This document shows positions 38,191 to 46,581 of a stretch of DNA of 64,000 nt, one piece after another; the first letter of the stretch is position 1, and the number at the start of each line of letters is the position of its first letter. The stretch is from an uncultured SAR116 cluster alpha proteobacterium. GTDB lineage: Bacteria > Pseudomonadota > Alphaproteobacteria > Puniceispirillales > Puniceispirillaceae. The notes beneath the pieces were generated by a model. That model did not search any database and had not been told where the DNA came from. It worked only from the letters and a program-made list of their open reading frames with translations. A program made the translations under genes and the position numbers. Location: assembly GCA_902520885.1 (NCBI GenBank), contig CABYPW010000007.1, positions 50,808-114,807 of the forward strand, given 5' to 3'.

Positions 38191-38994
38191 TTATGAAATA
38201 TGCGACACGAATTGGTTTGTTGGCAGCCGATAGCTAGTTTTGGAACTAAAAACTGGTCTATGAGATAGTGCGCCTGTTGAAAATTGCCAACTAAGATTGC
38301 CTGTCCAATGGCGCCCAGAACGTGTGCGAAATAATTTAATGTGCCATGAAGCACTATCATAAAAGTGATTATTTGATTCTGATAATATTTGTCTAACAGC
38401 TGTTGATACCTGCCAATAACTCTCAAAACCAGCCGCTGGAATTATGCGTGATGTTATGCCGTTTATAATGACTAGGACATCTGCCTGCTCTGCCACAAAT
38501 TGCAAACGCCTAGCTGTTTTATGCCATAAATCTGAATTTCTGGATAATTGTGCATAATCTCCTATTACAGCAGCTATCTGAATAGCAGCTTCTCCATCTT
38601 GTCTAGCTGCACCTAATACCTCTTCCATTGCAGCAACACCACGTAACGGATGTGGTTCATCGACTAGAATAAGCCGTCTAGGGTCAATCCCTATTGCAGC
38701 TAGTCCAGCACCATATAATATACCATGAGAACTATTCAGGTTAGTACACCAGACGATGTAGCCAGATGGTTTTTCACGCATAACTTTACGTAGAATTGCT
38801 AATATAAATCCACGAACGGCCCCTGAGTAGCCTGAACCTGTAATAAGATGAACCCTACCAATAGTTAATCCACCATTTAGACAATCATCAATCTCAGATA
38901 TATCTAAACTAATAGCTTTTTGAGCTTTATTTGTAGAAAAATAATTTTGCCATATTTCATTTTTTAATGTTTCAAACCTTTGCTGTTTATTCAT
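38191..38994 (-). CDS. imuA: ImuA, RecA-like SOS mutagenesis protein
   Basis: A 267-residue RecA/SulA-related protein, the first gene of the imu cassette. The segment GGLTIGRVHLITGSGYSGAVR matches the RecA-like core, but the P-loop lysine is missing (GSGYSGA instead of G-x4-GKS/T), consistent with ImuA being a RecA-like protein that may not hydrolyse ATP. In Caulobacter and Myxococcus, ImuA works with ImuB and DnaE2 in damage tolerance. Transcription should start at the LexA-controlled promoter; the box lies 16-30 bp upstream of the ATG, and the ribosome binding site is AGAG 6 bp before it. Confidence 0.9.
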   Translation of the reverse strand: MNKQQRFETLKNEIWQNYFSTNKAQKAISLDISEIDDCLNGGLTIGRVHLITGSGYSGAVRGFILAILRKVMREKPSGYIVWCTNLNSSHGILYGAGLAAIGIDPRRLILVDEPHPLRGVAAMEEVLGAARQDGEAAIQIAAVIGDYAQLSRNSDLWHKTARRLQFVAEQADVLVIINGITSRIIPAAGFESYWQVSTAVRQILSESNNHFYDSASWHIKLFRTRSGRHWTGNLSWQFSTGALSHRPVFSSKTSYRLPTNQFVSHIS

Positions 38995-39009
38995 TTAAAA
39001 CTCTATTTT

Positions 39010-39024
39010 GTTCTTGTTTTGTTC
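39010..39024 (-). promoter_or_regulatory. LexA box (SOS operator) of the imu operon
   Basis: GTTCTTGTTTTGTTC is an exact GTTC-N7-GTTC direct repeat, the alphaproteobacterial LexA site. On the coding strand of imuA it reads GAAC-N7-GAAC and ends 15 bp before the imuA ATG, where LexA would cover the transcription start. No lexA gene is in the window. Confidence 0.88.
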
Positions 39025-39091
39025 TATTCTTAAAGTTTTGAATGATTCGGTAAACTGAGTCAATAAAACAATCTAATAAATTTGCTAAAAA

Positions 39092-39337
39092 TTACTTTGA
39101 AGATTGAAACGGATCATATTCAGCAACCTTAGCATCATAACCTGACTTTGCTGAATGAAAACTAAGTGCCATTAATCCACCGCCAAGCAGAAAGGAACTT
39201 ACTACACCGACAATTATTGAAAGCCAGCCGTGAATCGATAAGCTAATAGGGCCCAGCATTTGCCAAATATAAAAGCCAACAGATGCAGTAACAGTTCCAA
39301 CGACTGAAAAACAAAAAATTAATAGACCCTGTTTCAT
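39092..39337 (-). CDS. Small two-helix inner membrane protein
   Basis: An 81-residue protein with two predicted membrane helices (about 4-26 and 36-59) and a short charged C-terminal tail ending YDPFQSSK. The second helix contains a glycine-rich segment, FLLGGGLMALSF. I do not recognise a named family. It lies between the LexA-controlled imu operon and the sox cluster, on the same strand as imuA but upstream of the LexA box, so it is not part of that operon. The ATG at 39337 has a plausible AAGGATAAG site upstream. Confidence 0.7.
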   Translation of the reverse strand: MKQGLLIFCFSVVGTVTASVGFYIWQMLGPISLSIHGWLSIIVGVVSSFLLGGGLMALSFHSAKSGYDAKVAEYDPFQSSK

Positions 39338-39642
39338 ATCTTATCCTTAAAGCTGTCCATTAAAGACACATGATTTTTTACAACTATTATTCATATAAGT
39401 TAGAAGAAATTTTTCCAAATTCAAATGTTAGATAATAAAAGACTTAATTTCAACACTGTGTCGAATTAAGATTACGTAAAGACGATATTACGATATATTT
39501 TTTTACCTGTCGGCACACCAATTAAAGTTAATAAATGAATTTCTTAAAAATCACTTCTACTATTATGCTATAGCGATGATGTGTGATGATCCATAAATAC
39601 AGAATTTTGTCAAAATTGGTTTTTAAAAAGGGTATTAATTAG
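39338..39642. promoter_or_regulatory. 305-bp divergent region upstream of soxB
   Basis: AT-rich spacer between the small membrane protein gene and soxBDAG; it must contain both promoters. The only visible oddities are a CGATATTACGATAT short repeat near 39490-39505 and a purine-rich site, AAAAAGGG, before the soxB ATG. I looked for glycine-riboswitch motifs, since they often precede glycine-producing genes, and found none. Confidence 0.4.
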
Positions 39643-40941
39643 ATGGCTAAACTAAATATAGATAGAGGAACCAGAGCGTTTGCCAGAAAATCAAAACGAT
39701 ATTCTATCTTTTCTATTGCTAAAAATGCTGCTAGCTATCACCAGAAATGGCAACAGGCTTGGCGTCATGCTGAACCAAAGTCAACCTATGATGCCGTTAT
39801 AATTGGCGGGGGTGGACACGGTCTTGCCACAGCGTATTATCTAGCTAATATTCATGGCATGACAAATATCGCTGTAATTGAAAAAGGATGGCTAGGTGGC
39901 GGAAATACAGGCAGAAATACTACTATTATTCGCTCTAATTATATGTGGGATGAATCTGCTGCTATTTATGAACATGCCTTAAAATTATGGGAAGGATTGT
40001 CACAAGATCTGAATTTCAACGTAATGTTTAGTCAACGCGGGGTTCTCACAATAAGTCACTCTGAACATGAGCTAAAAGGTATGTCACGTAGGGTACATGC
40101 TATCAGGCTAAACGGTATTGATTCTGACATTCTATCACCTTCAGAAATTAAAAAATTAGTGCCCACGATTAATATAGATCCAAATATCCGCTATCCAGTT
40201 ATGGGCGGGTTTCTTCAGAAACGTGCAGGTACAGCTCGCCATGATGCTGTAGCGTGGGGATATGCACGTGCGGCAGATGAGCTTGGTGTTGATATAATTC
40301 AAAATTGTGAGGTTACTGGTTTAAGACGCAATGGAAACCAAATTACAGGCATTCAAACGACAAAAGGCTTTGTTAAGACTTCGAAAGTTGGCTGTGTTGT
40401 TGCAGGGCATTCAAGTATTATTGCGGATATGGCAAATATTAGACTTCCAATCACAAGCAGGCCATTACAAGCAATTGTGTCTGAACCTATAAAGCCAATT
40501 TTGGATACGGTTATTATGTCTAATGCGGTTCATATGTATATAAGCCAATCAGACAAAGGTGAAATGGTACTTGGTGCTGGTGTTGATAAGTATAACTCAT
40601 ATGCACAAACTGGTTCATGGACAATACCTGAACATATGGTTGCAGCAGCAATAGATCTATTCCCTTTCTTATCTCAGTTAAGAATGTTACGCCAATGGGG
40701 GGGCATCGTAGACACCTGTCCTGATGCGTCGCCAATTATATCAAGAACAGATATAAAAGGACTTTATTTCAATTGTGGTTGGGGAACTGGTGGCTTTAAA
40801 GCGACTCCAGGCTCTGGTCATGTTTTTGCAGATCTGATTGCTAATGACAGACCAAATCCTATTGCTCTGCCTTTTGGTCTCAAAAGGTTTGAAACAGGAT
40901 ATTTAATTGATGAGCATGGAGCTGCTGGTGTTGCGCATTAA
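39643..40941 (+). CDS. soxB: Sarcosine oxidase, heterotetrameric, beta subunit
   Basis: A 432-residue FAD-dependent DAO-superfamily subunit, the catalytic part that oxidises sarcosine to glycine. The dinucleotide motif GGGGHG is at 55-60 (VIIGGGGHGLATAYYL). The stretch EKGWLGGGNTGRNTTIIRSNY, followed by the C-terminal WGTGGFKATPGSGHVFAD, is highly typical of SoxB. It carries the substrate FAD and a covalent FMN-type site shared with the alpha subunit (family knowledge). It is the first gene in the order soxB-soxD-soxA-soxG. Length fits SoxB with a slightly longer N-terminus. Confidence 0.95.
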   Translation: MAKLNIDRGTRAFARKSKRYSIFSIAKNAASYHQKWQQAWRHAEPKSTYDAVIIGGGGHGLATAYYLANIHGMTNIAVIEKGWLGGGNTGRNTTIIRSNYMWDESAAIYEHALKLWEGLSQDLNFNVMFSQRGVLTISHSEHELKGMSRRVHAIRLNGIDSDILSPSEIKKLVPTINIDPNIRYPVMGGFLQKRAGTARHDAVAWGYARAADELGVDIIQNCEVTGLRRNGNQITGIQTTKGFVKTSKVGCVVAGHSSIIADMANIRLPITSRPLQAIVSEPIKPILDTVIMSNAVHMYISQSDKGEMVLGAGVDKYNSYAQTGSWTIPEHMVAAAIDLFPFLSQLRMLRQWGGIVDTCPDASPIISRTDIKGLYFNCGWGTGGFKATPGSGHVFADLIANDRPNPIALPFGLKRFETGYLIDEHGAAGVAH

Positions 40942-40995
40942 ATTCTTTATCAATTTTCATTTTGAATCAAATATACTTCAATATGGAGATTTTTA

Positions 40996-41355
40996 ATGTT
41001 GAAAATTAAATGCCCTTTTTGTGGTGTTAGGGATGAATCTGAATTTAACTGTGGCGGCGAGGCTCACATTGTACGTCCAACCACTGATTTCAAACTAACA
41101 GATAAGATTTTTAGCGAATATCTGTTTATGAAATATAATCCAAAAGGTGTGTTTCTCGAGCGGTGGTGCCATACAAGTGGATGCCGTCGCTGGTTTAATT
41201 TGGCAAGGGATACTGTTTCTCACGAAATAATAGAGATTTACCCAATGGGAGTATTTCCAAAAACGGTAAAAGGGAAAAAAGCATATCGGGCTAATTGGAG
41301 ACGTAAAAGTAAATCTGAAGCAGTTAGCAAGCATGCAAAAAGGACAAAGAAATGA
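40996..41355 (+). CDS. soxD: Sarcosine oxidase delta subunit
   Basis: A 119-residue zinc-binding subunit of the heterotetramer. The N-terminus IKCPFCGVRDESEF and the later HTSGCRRWF provide the expected Cys/His zinc ligands. The 20-residue tail is highly basic. Its ATG follows AATATGGAGATTTTTA. The stop overlaps the soxA start as ATGA, indicating translational coupling. Confidence 0.94.
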   Translation: MLKIKCPFCGVRDESEFNCGGEAHIVRPTTDFKLTDKIFSEYLFMKYNPKGVFLERWCHTSGCRRWFNLARDTVSHEIIEIYPMGVFPKTVKGKKAYRANWRRKSKSEAVSKHAKRTKK

Positions 41356-44300
41356 ACCGCCCACTAAGCCACAGAATAAGCTCTAATGGTGCAGCAATTA
41401 ATAGGCTAAAACTCGTTCACTTTGAATTTGATAAAAAAAAATATACTGGTTATGAGGGAGACACCCTCGCATCTGCTTTACTTGCCCATGGAGTACATCT
41501 TGTTGGAAGGTCTTTTAAATATCATCGACCACGCGGCATATTTGGCAGTGGTAGCGAAGAACCAAATGCCCTTGTTAGACTTATTGGTGATAAATCTTCA
41601 GAACCCAACTTAAGAGCAACTCAAATAGAAATATATGATGGTCTAATTGCTGAATCTCAAAATCGATTTCCAAGCCTCAAAATTGACTTTTTGTCTATAA
41701 ACAATGTATTGAAAAGATTTTTTCCAGCTGGCTTTTATTACAAAACCTTTATGTGGCCAACTTCCTTTTGGATGTTTTATGAAAAATTAATTCGCAAAGC
41801 GGCCGGTCTGGGAAAACTATCCAAGCAATATCATGGGTCTGAAAGATATGAGCATAAATATGCTCATTGCGATTTATTAGTAGTTGGTAGCGGTGCTGCT
41901 GGCCTACAAACAGCTATAATAGCAGCAAAATCAGGTGCTAGGGTGGTTATCGCTGATGAGCAACATAGATTTGGTGGCTGGCTTCTTACAGACAATGATT
42001 TTAATATAAACCAGATACCAGCTGCTAGTTGGGTACATGAAACTATCAAAATCCTGCAATCAGCGTCAAATGTTACTTGTTTAAGTAGAACAACAGTATC
42101 TTCTATGATGGATAATAATTTTGTTATTATGGCTGAACGCGTTATAGAGCATTTGGGCAAAAAAGATATGCTTCTCCCAAAACAACGCCTATGGAAGCTG
42201 AGAGCATCAAAAGTTATTCTGGCAACAGGTGCAATAGAACGTCCCCTCGTTTTTTCGGGGAATGACCTGCCAGGAATTATGCTCTCGTCTGCAATTCGAA
42301 CTTATATAAATAGATATGATGTTCTTTCCGGTAGGAGGGCAATTATTTTTACTAATAATGATGATGCATATTTTACTGCACTTGCTATTCATAAAGCAGG
42401 TGGATTTGTCAGATGTATTGTAGATTTAAGAGTCAATCCGAAATCGCAGATTATCACAACAGTCCGTAAAATCGGGATTAATATACTCGCAGGTCATGCC
42501 GTTATAGCCGCTCATGGCTTACGCCATATAGCCTCTGTTGACATAGCTAAATATGATAGCAGTAAACAGGCACCAACATCAAGCATCCTTCACATGGATT
42601 GCAATCTTCTAGCAATGTCAGGCGGTTTAAACCCAGTTGTACATTTGCATTCTCAGCGTAAGGGAAAACTTGTCTGGGATGAGAGAACCTCATGTTATCG
42701 ACCCGATAATAAATCTGATGAATGGGTTTCAGTTGGCGCTGCTAATGGAACTTTTGAACTCGAAAGAATTTTTATTGAAACAACAAAAATAGCGTCAGCA
42801 ATAATAATGAAACTTGCAAAAGAAAATAATAAAATTAAAACAATAGAACCGGTAACAGTTCCACAAATAGACAAAGATAAACAAAATTGGACTCCGCTTC
42901 CTACATGGCTAATACAAGCAGGTCAACCACATGTTTCTGACAAAACCGCGTTTGTTGATTTTCAAAATGACTCTACTGCAGCTGACATAAAACTTGCAGT
43001 CAGAGAAGGGTATTCATCTGTTGAACATGTAAAACGATACACCACAACAGGCATGGCAACAGACCAAGGTAAGACCTCTAACATCAATGCCATCGGTATC
43101 CTTGCAAGTAGTCTCAATAAGTCTATCGCCGAAACTGGTGTAACTACATTTAGGCCACCTTATACCCCACTAAGCCTTGGTGCAATTGCAGGCCGGAATA
43201 TTGGTGGATTATTTGACCCGGTTCGGAAAACTAGAATGCATAGTTGGCACCAGTCTAATGGAGCAAAATTTGAACATGTTGGGCAATGGATGCGTGCTTG
43301 GTATTACCCAAGAGATGGAGAGAGTTTTCAACAGGCTGTGAATCGTGAAGTATATGCAACAAGACATTATGCAGGGCTACTTGACGCGTCAACACTTGGA
43401 AAAATTGAGGTGAAAGGACCTGACTCTGCAGAATTTTTAAACAGAGTTTACACAAATAACTTTGCCAATCTGCCAATAGGTAAGGCTAGATACGGCCTCA
43501 TGTTAAAAGAAGATGGTATGGTATTTGATGATGGAGTCACTACACGTCTAGCAGAAGATCATTTTTATATGACAACAACTTCAGGTGGTGCTGCTGGAGT
43601 ACTTGCTTGGCTTGAAGAACTTCTGCAGACAGAATGGCTAGATTTAAGAGTTTATCTAACTTCTGTTACAGAACAATGGTCTGTTGCCTCACTATCTGGA
43701 CCAAACTCACGTTCAATTCTCACTGCTTGCATGAGTGAGAATAAGAATATAACAGATGATTTCCCTTTTATGACAATGAAAAATAGTTTTATTGCAGGAA
43801 TACCTGCTCGCATTTTTAGAATATCATTTACAGGTGAAATGGCATTTGAAATAAACGTTCCTGCAAGATATGGAGCTGCCTTATGGTCGCATTTAATGAA
43901 AATTGGGAAAGAATTTAATCTAACCGCTTATGGGACTGAGGCAATGCATGTGCTCAGAGCAGAAAAAGGATTTATTATTGTAGGTCAGGAAACTGATGGC
44001 ACTGTAACACCCTACGATCTGGATATGGGTTGGATTGTTTCCAACAAAAAATCAGATTTTATTGGGAAGCGTGCATTAGAACGTAAATCAATGAATGAAC
44101 CTCAAAGAAAACAATTAGTAGGTTTACTTACTGAAGACCCTTCAAAAGTAATTCCAGAAGGCGCACATGCCGTTTTAGATCCAAACCAGGAAATGCCTAT
44201 GGAAATGTTAGGACATATATCTTCATCATATTATTCACCAAATCTCAAACACTCAATCGCATTGGCTCTCCTCAAAGGCGGCCTAAATAGAAAGGGTCAG

Positions 44301-44399
44301 ACCGTTTACATACCCATGCTTGATGGGCAACAACCAATAGAAGCAAAGATTGTTGACCCGGTATTTTTCGATAAAAAAGGAGAAAGATTACGTGGTTGA
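41352..44399 (+). CDS. soxA: Sarcosine oxidase alpha subunit
   Basis: A 1015-residue subunit that binds NAD+ and tetrahydrofolate. An N-terminal 2Fe-2S-like fold domain (SFKYHRPRGIFG at about 54-65) is followed by a Rossmann domain (LLVVGSGAAGLQTA near 174-187), and the C-terminal half is a GcvT-type domain that transfers the released formaldehyde-level carbon to THF, giving 5,10-methylene-THF (WHQSNGAKFEHVGQW onward). The domain order and length match SoxA of heterotetrameric enzymes. The ATG overlaps the soxD stop; the 3' end overlaps soxG by 8 bp. Confidence 0.95.
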   Translation: MNRPLSHRISSNGAAINRLKLVHFEFDKKKYTGYEGDTLASALLAHGVHLVGRSFKYHRPRGIFGSGSEEPNALVRLIGDKSSEPNLRATQIEIYDGLIAESQNRFPSLKIDFLSINNVLKRFFPAGFYYKTFMWPTSFWMFYEKLIRKAAGLGKLSKQYHGSERYEHKYAHCDLLVVGSGAAGLQTAIIAAKSGARVVIADEQHRFGGWLLTDNDFNINQIPAASWVHETIKILQSASNVTCLSRTTVSSMMDNNFVIMAERVIEHLGKKDMLLPKQRLWKLRASKVILATGAIERPLVFSGNDLPGIMLSSAIRTYINRYDVLSGRRAIIFTNNDDAYFTALAIHKAGGFVRCIVDLRVNPKSQIITTVRKIGINILAGHAVIAAHGLRHIASVDIAKYDSSKQAPTSSILHMDCNLLAMSGGLNPVVHLHSQRKGKLVWDERTSCYRPDNKSDEWVSVGAANGTFELERIFIETTKIASAIIMKLAKENNKIKTIEPVTVPQIDKDKQNWTPLPTWLIQAGQPHVSDKTAFVDFQNDSTAADIKLAVREGYSSVEHVKRYTTTGMATDQGKTSNINAIGILASSLNKSIAETGVTTFRPPYTPLSLGAIAGRNIGGLFDPVRKTRMHSWHQSNGAKFEHVGQWMRAWYYPRDGESFQQAVNREVYATRHYAGLLDASTLGKIEVKGPDSAEFLNRVYTNNFANLPIGKARYGLMLKEDGMVFDDGVTTRLAEDHFYMTTTSGGAAGVLAWLEELLQTEWLDLRVYLTSVTEQWSVASLSGPNSRSILTACMSENKNITDDFPFMTMKNSFIAGIPARIFRISFTGEMAFEINVPARYGAALWSHLMKIGKEFNLTAYGTEAMHVLRAEKGFIIVGQETDGTVTPYDLDMGWIVSNKKSDFIGKRALERKSMNEPQRKQLVGLLTEDPSKVIPEGAHAVLDPNQEMPMEMLGHISSSYYSPNLKHSIALALLKGGLNRKGQTVYIPMLDGQQPIEAKIVDPVFFDKKGERLRG

Positions 44400-45009
44400 T
44401 ACAATATCCAGAATAGTTGTTGGTTGTACCGCATTCAATGACAAAAAATTACCTATATTAAAAAAGCCTGAATCATTAAAGGCTCCATTAAATGAGTTAT
44501 CTGAAGTAAAACATTTGGGGAAACTTAATGTTCGTTGTGGTAAAAAAAATAGAGATGCGTTAGGTAAGCTAATCCATTGTAATCTTCCAATACAAATAAA
44601 CCAAATAAATGGCAAGGCAGGTCGTTTTGTGATTAGTCTTGGACCAGATGAATATTTAATTTTGGCTGAGCCAGGCAGTGAAAACCAACTAGAAAAAACT
44701 TTAAATTCTAGTGATATTTCAAAACATATATCAGTTGTAAATGTGTCTGATGCTCTTTGTGCTATTCAAATTTCTGGGCCCAAGGTTCGAGATGTTCTAT
44801 CTAAAGGGTGCGCTATAGATTTACATCCTGATAGCTTTTACAAAAATAAGGCCGTACAATGCGACCTAGCACTCGCAAATATTGTTTTAGTATGCTTAGA
44901 AGAAAATGAATTTATTTGTATCTGCAGAACTAGCTTTGCGGAGTATATTTTGGATTGGCTCATAGACGCTAGCTATGAATATGGTATCTTCGTAAGTGAT
45001 GGTGTCTGA
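44392..45009 (+). CDS. soxG: Sarcosine oxidase gamma subunit
   Basis: A 205-residue GcvT-fold-like subunit that completes the tetramer. Sequence is diverged, but the SVVNVSDALCAIQISGPKVRDVLSKG region and the ending CRTSFAEYILDWL are typical of SoxG. I chose GTG at 44392, which follows AGGAGAAAGATTAC, since it overlaps the soxA stop in GTGGTTGA; an upstream in-frame TTG at 44350 has no site. The gene converges with the MttB-family gene, with 9 bp between them. Confidence 0.9.
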   Translation: MVDTISRIVVGCTAFNDKKLPILKKPESLKAPLNELSEVKHLGKLNVRCGKKNRDALGKLIHCNLPIQINQINGKAGRFVISLGPDEYLILAEPGSENQLEKTLNSSDISKHISVVNVSDALCAIQISGPKVRDVLSKGCAIDLHPDSFYKNKAVQCDLALANIVLVCLEENEFICICRTSFAEYILDWLIDASYEYGIFVSDGV

Positions 45010-45018
45010 TTAATTTGG

Positions 45019-46566
45019 TTAATAGTCTGAGTCCGGCAAGGTCTCCTTTCTCTTCTCAATAAAAGCTCGTAGCTCATCATTTATTGCCATATCAATTTCT
45101 GGTTCCTGATAAGTATCAAGCATTTGCTTTGCTCGCGCTCTTGCTCTTGATTCTGCCTCTTGTGAACCTATAGAGGACCACTGCTCATAAGTTGTATAGT
45201 CTGCAATTGAAGAACGCCAAAATGCTGTTTCAAAATTTGATTGTGTATGTTCAGAACCAAGAAAATGTTGACCTGGTCCAACCTGCTTTAGCGCATCAAG
45301 TGCCATACCGTTCTCAGAGATATCAATTTCTGAAACAAGACTCCCCATCATCGTTAATTGGTCTGCATCTAAAATCAGTTTGGCTAAATCAGAAACTAAA
45401 CCACCCTCAAGCCACCCCGCTGAATGCAATGCAAAATTTACACCCCCCATTACAGTAGGTAGGATGGTATGTGCTGATTCGTATGCTGCCTGAGCATCGA
45501 CTGACTTAGCCGCTGTGAGCGAGCCTCCGGACCTAAATGGCACACCAAGTCTCCGAGCAAGTTTTGCACATCCATATAATACCTTCGCTGGTTCTGGAGT
45601 GCCAAACGTCGGCGCACCTGTCTGCATAGATATAGAGCTTGCAAAACTTCCAAAAATTACTGGCACACCTGGATTTATAATTTGTGTTAAGGCTATTCCA
45701 GACATGGCTTCTGCTAAGATCTGCGTGAGAGTACCAGCAACTGAAACAGGAGACATGGCTCCAGCTAGAATAAAAGGTGATACAATACAAGCTTGTCCTG
45801 CTCGGGCATAGACCTTCAGTGCGCCTAGCATGGTATCATCCCACGTCATAGGAGAATTTGCATTTATCAGAGACAATAATACACAATTATTTTTTATAAA
45901 TTCATCACCAAATACTATCCGAGCCATTTCCACACTATCTTCGGCTCTAGATGGTGCCGTAACGGAACCCATAAAAGGCTTATCTGAATACCTAATATGC
46001 GCATAAATCATTTCTAGGTGGCGCTTTGTTACAGGTAAATCAACTGGTTCGCAAAGGGTTCCTCCAGAATGATGGAGTCCCGGCAGCATATAGACTAATT
46101 TTACCATATTTATGAAATCATCTATTTCTGCATATCTTCTCTCTCCATCAAGACCACGTATAAAAGGTGGGCCATAGACGGGAGCAAAAACAATTTTATC
46201 TCCACCTATTTCAACAGATTTTAAGGGGTTTCTTGCAAATTGGGTAAATTGAGGTGGTGCCGTTGAAGCTAATTTGCGGGCTAATCCCTTTGGAAATCTT
46301 ACACGTGTGCCGTCAACATCACAACCGGCATCTCGGAGTAAATTCAAAACCTCCTGATCATCTCGAAATTCAATACCTATTTCATTTAATACCAAATCAG
46401 CATTTACTTCTATAAGCTCTGCTGCTTCATTGTGCAAAACATCAATTGGGGGAATTTTACGCGTAATATAAGCCTGAACCTCTTGCTGGCTATTCCCACG
46501 AGCCATTCTCCTTGCCGCACGCCCTCCACTTCGCCTGATACGTTTATCGCTTTCATTTTTCGTCAT
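45019..46566 (-). CDS. MttB-superfamily methylamine methyltransferase, pyrrolysine-free
   Basis: A 515-residue member of the trimethylamine methyltransferase (MttB) superfamily. It lacks an in-frame UAG, so it belongs to the non-pyrrolysine branch, whose characterised members (MtgB, MtpB, MtcB, MtyB) demethylate quaternary amines such as glycine betaine or proline betaine, passing the methyl to a corrinoid protein. Features are an N-terminal basic patch (RRSGGRAARRMARG), the TIM-barrel core, the GGTLCEPVDLPVTKRHLEM segment and the long conserved SGWLEGGLVSDLAKLILDAD. Its neighbours are a dimethylglycine dehydrogenase-like gene and sarcosine oxidase, so glycine betaine or a related amine is a reasonable substrate (inference). 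No corrinoid protein gene is near. Confidence 0.88.
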   Translation of the reverse strand: MTKNESDKRIRRSGGRAARRMARGNSQQEVQAYITRKIPPIDVLHNEAAELIEVNADLVLNEIGIEFRDDQEVLNLLRDAGCDVDGTRVRFPKGLARKLASTAPPQFTQFARNPLKSVEIGGDKIVFAPVYGPPFIRGLDGERRYAEIDDFINMVKLVYMLPGLHHSGGTLCEPVDLPVTKRHLEMIYAHIRYSDKPFMGSVTAPSRAEDSVEMARIVFGDEFIKNNCVLLSLINANSPMTWDDTMLGALKVYARAGQACIVSPFILAGAMSPVSVAGTLTQILAEAMSGIALTQIINPGVPVIFGSFASSISMQTGAPTFGTPEPAKVLYGCAKLARRLGVPFRSGGSLTAAKSVDAQAAYESAHTILPTVMGGVNFALHSAGWLEGGLVSDLAKLILDADQLTMMGSLVSEIDISENGMALDALKQVGPGQHFLGSEHTQSNFETAFWRSSIADYTTYEQWSSIGSQEAESRARARAKQMLDTYQEPEIDMAINDELRAFIEKRKETLPDSDY

Positions 46567-46581
46567 AAAATCTTCCTATTT

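Noticed and set aside
39338..39642. Glycine riboswitch before soxB
   Set aside because: None of the conserved glycine-aptamer sequence blocks was visible.
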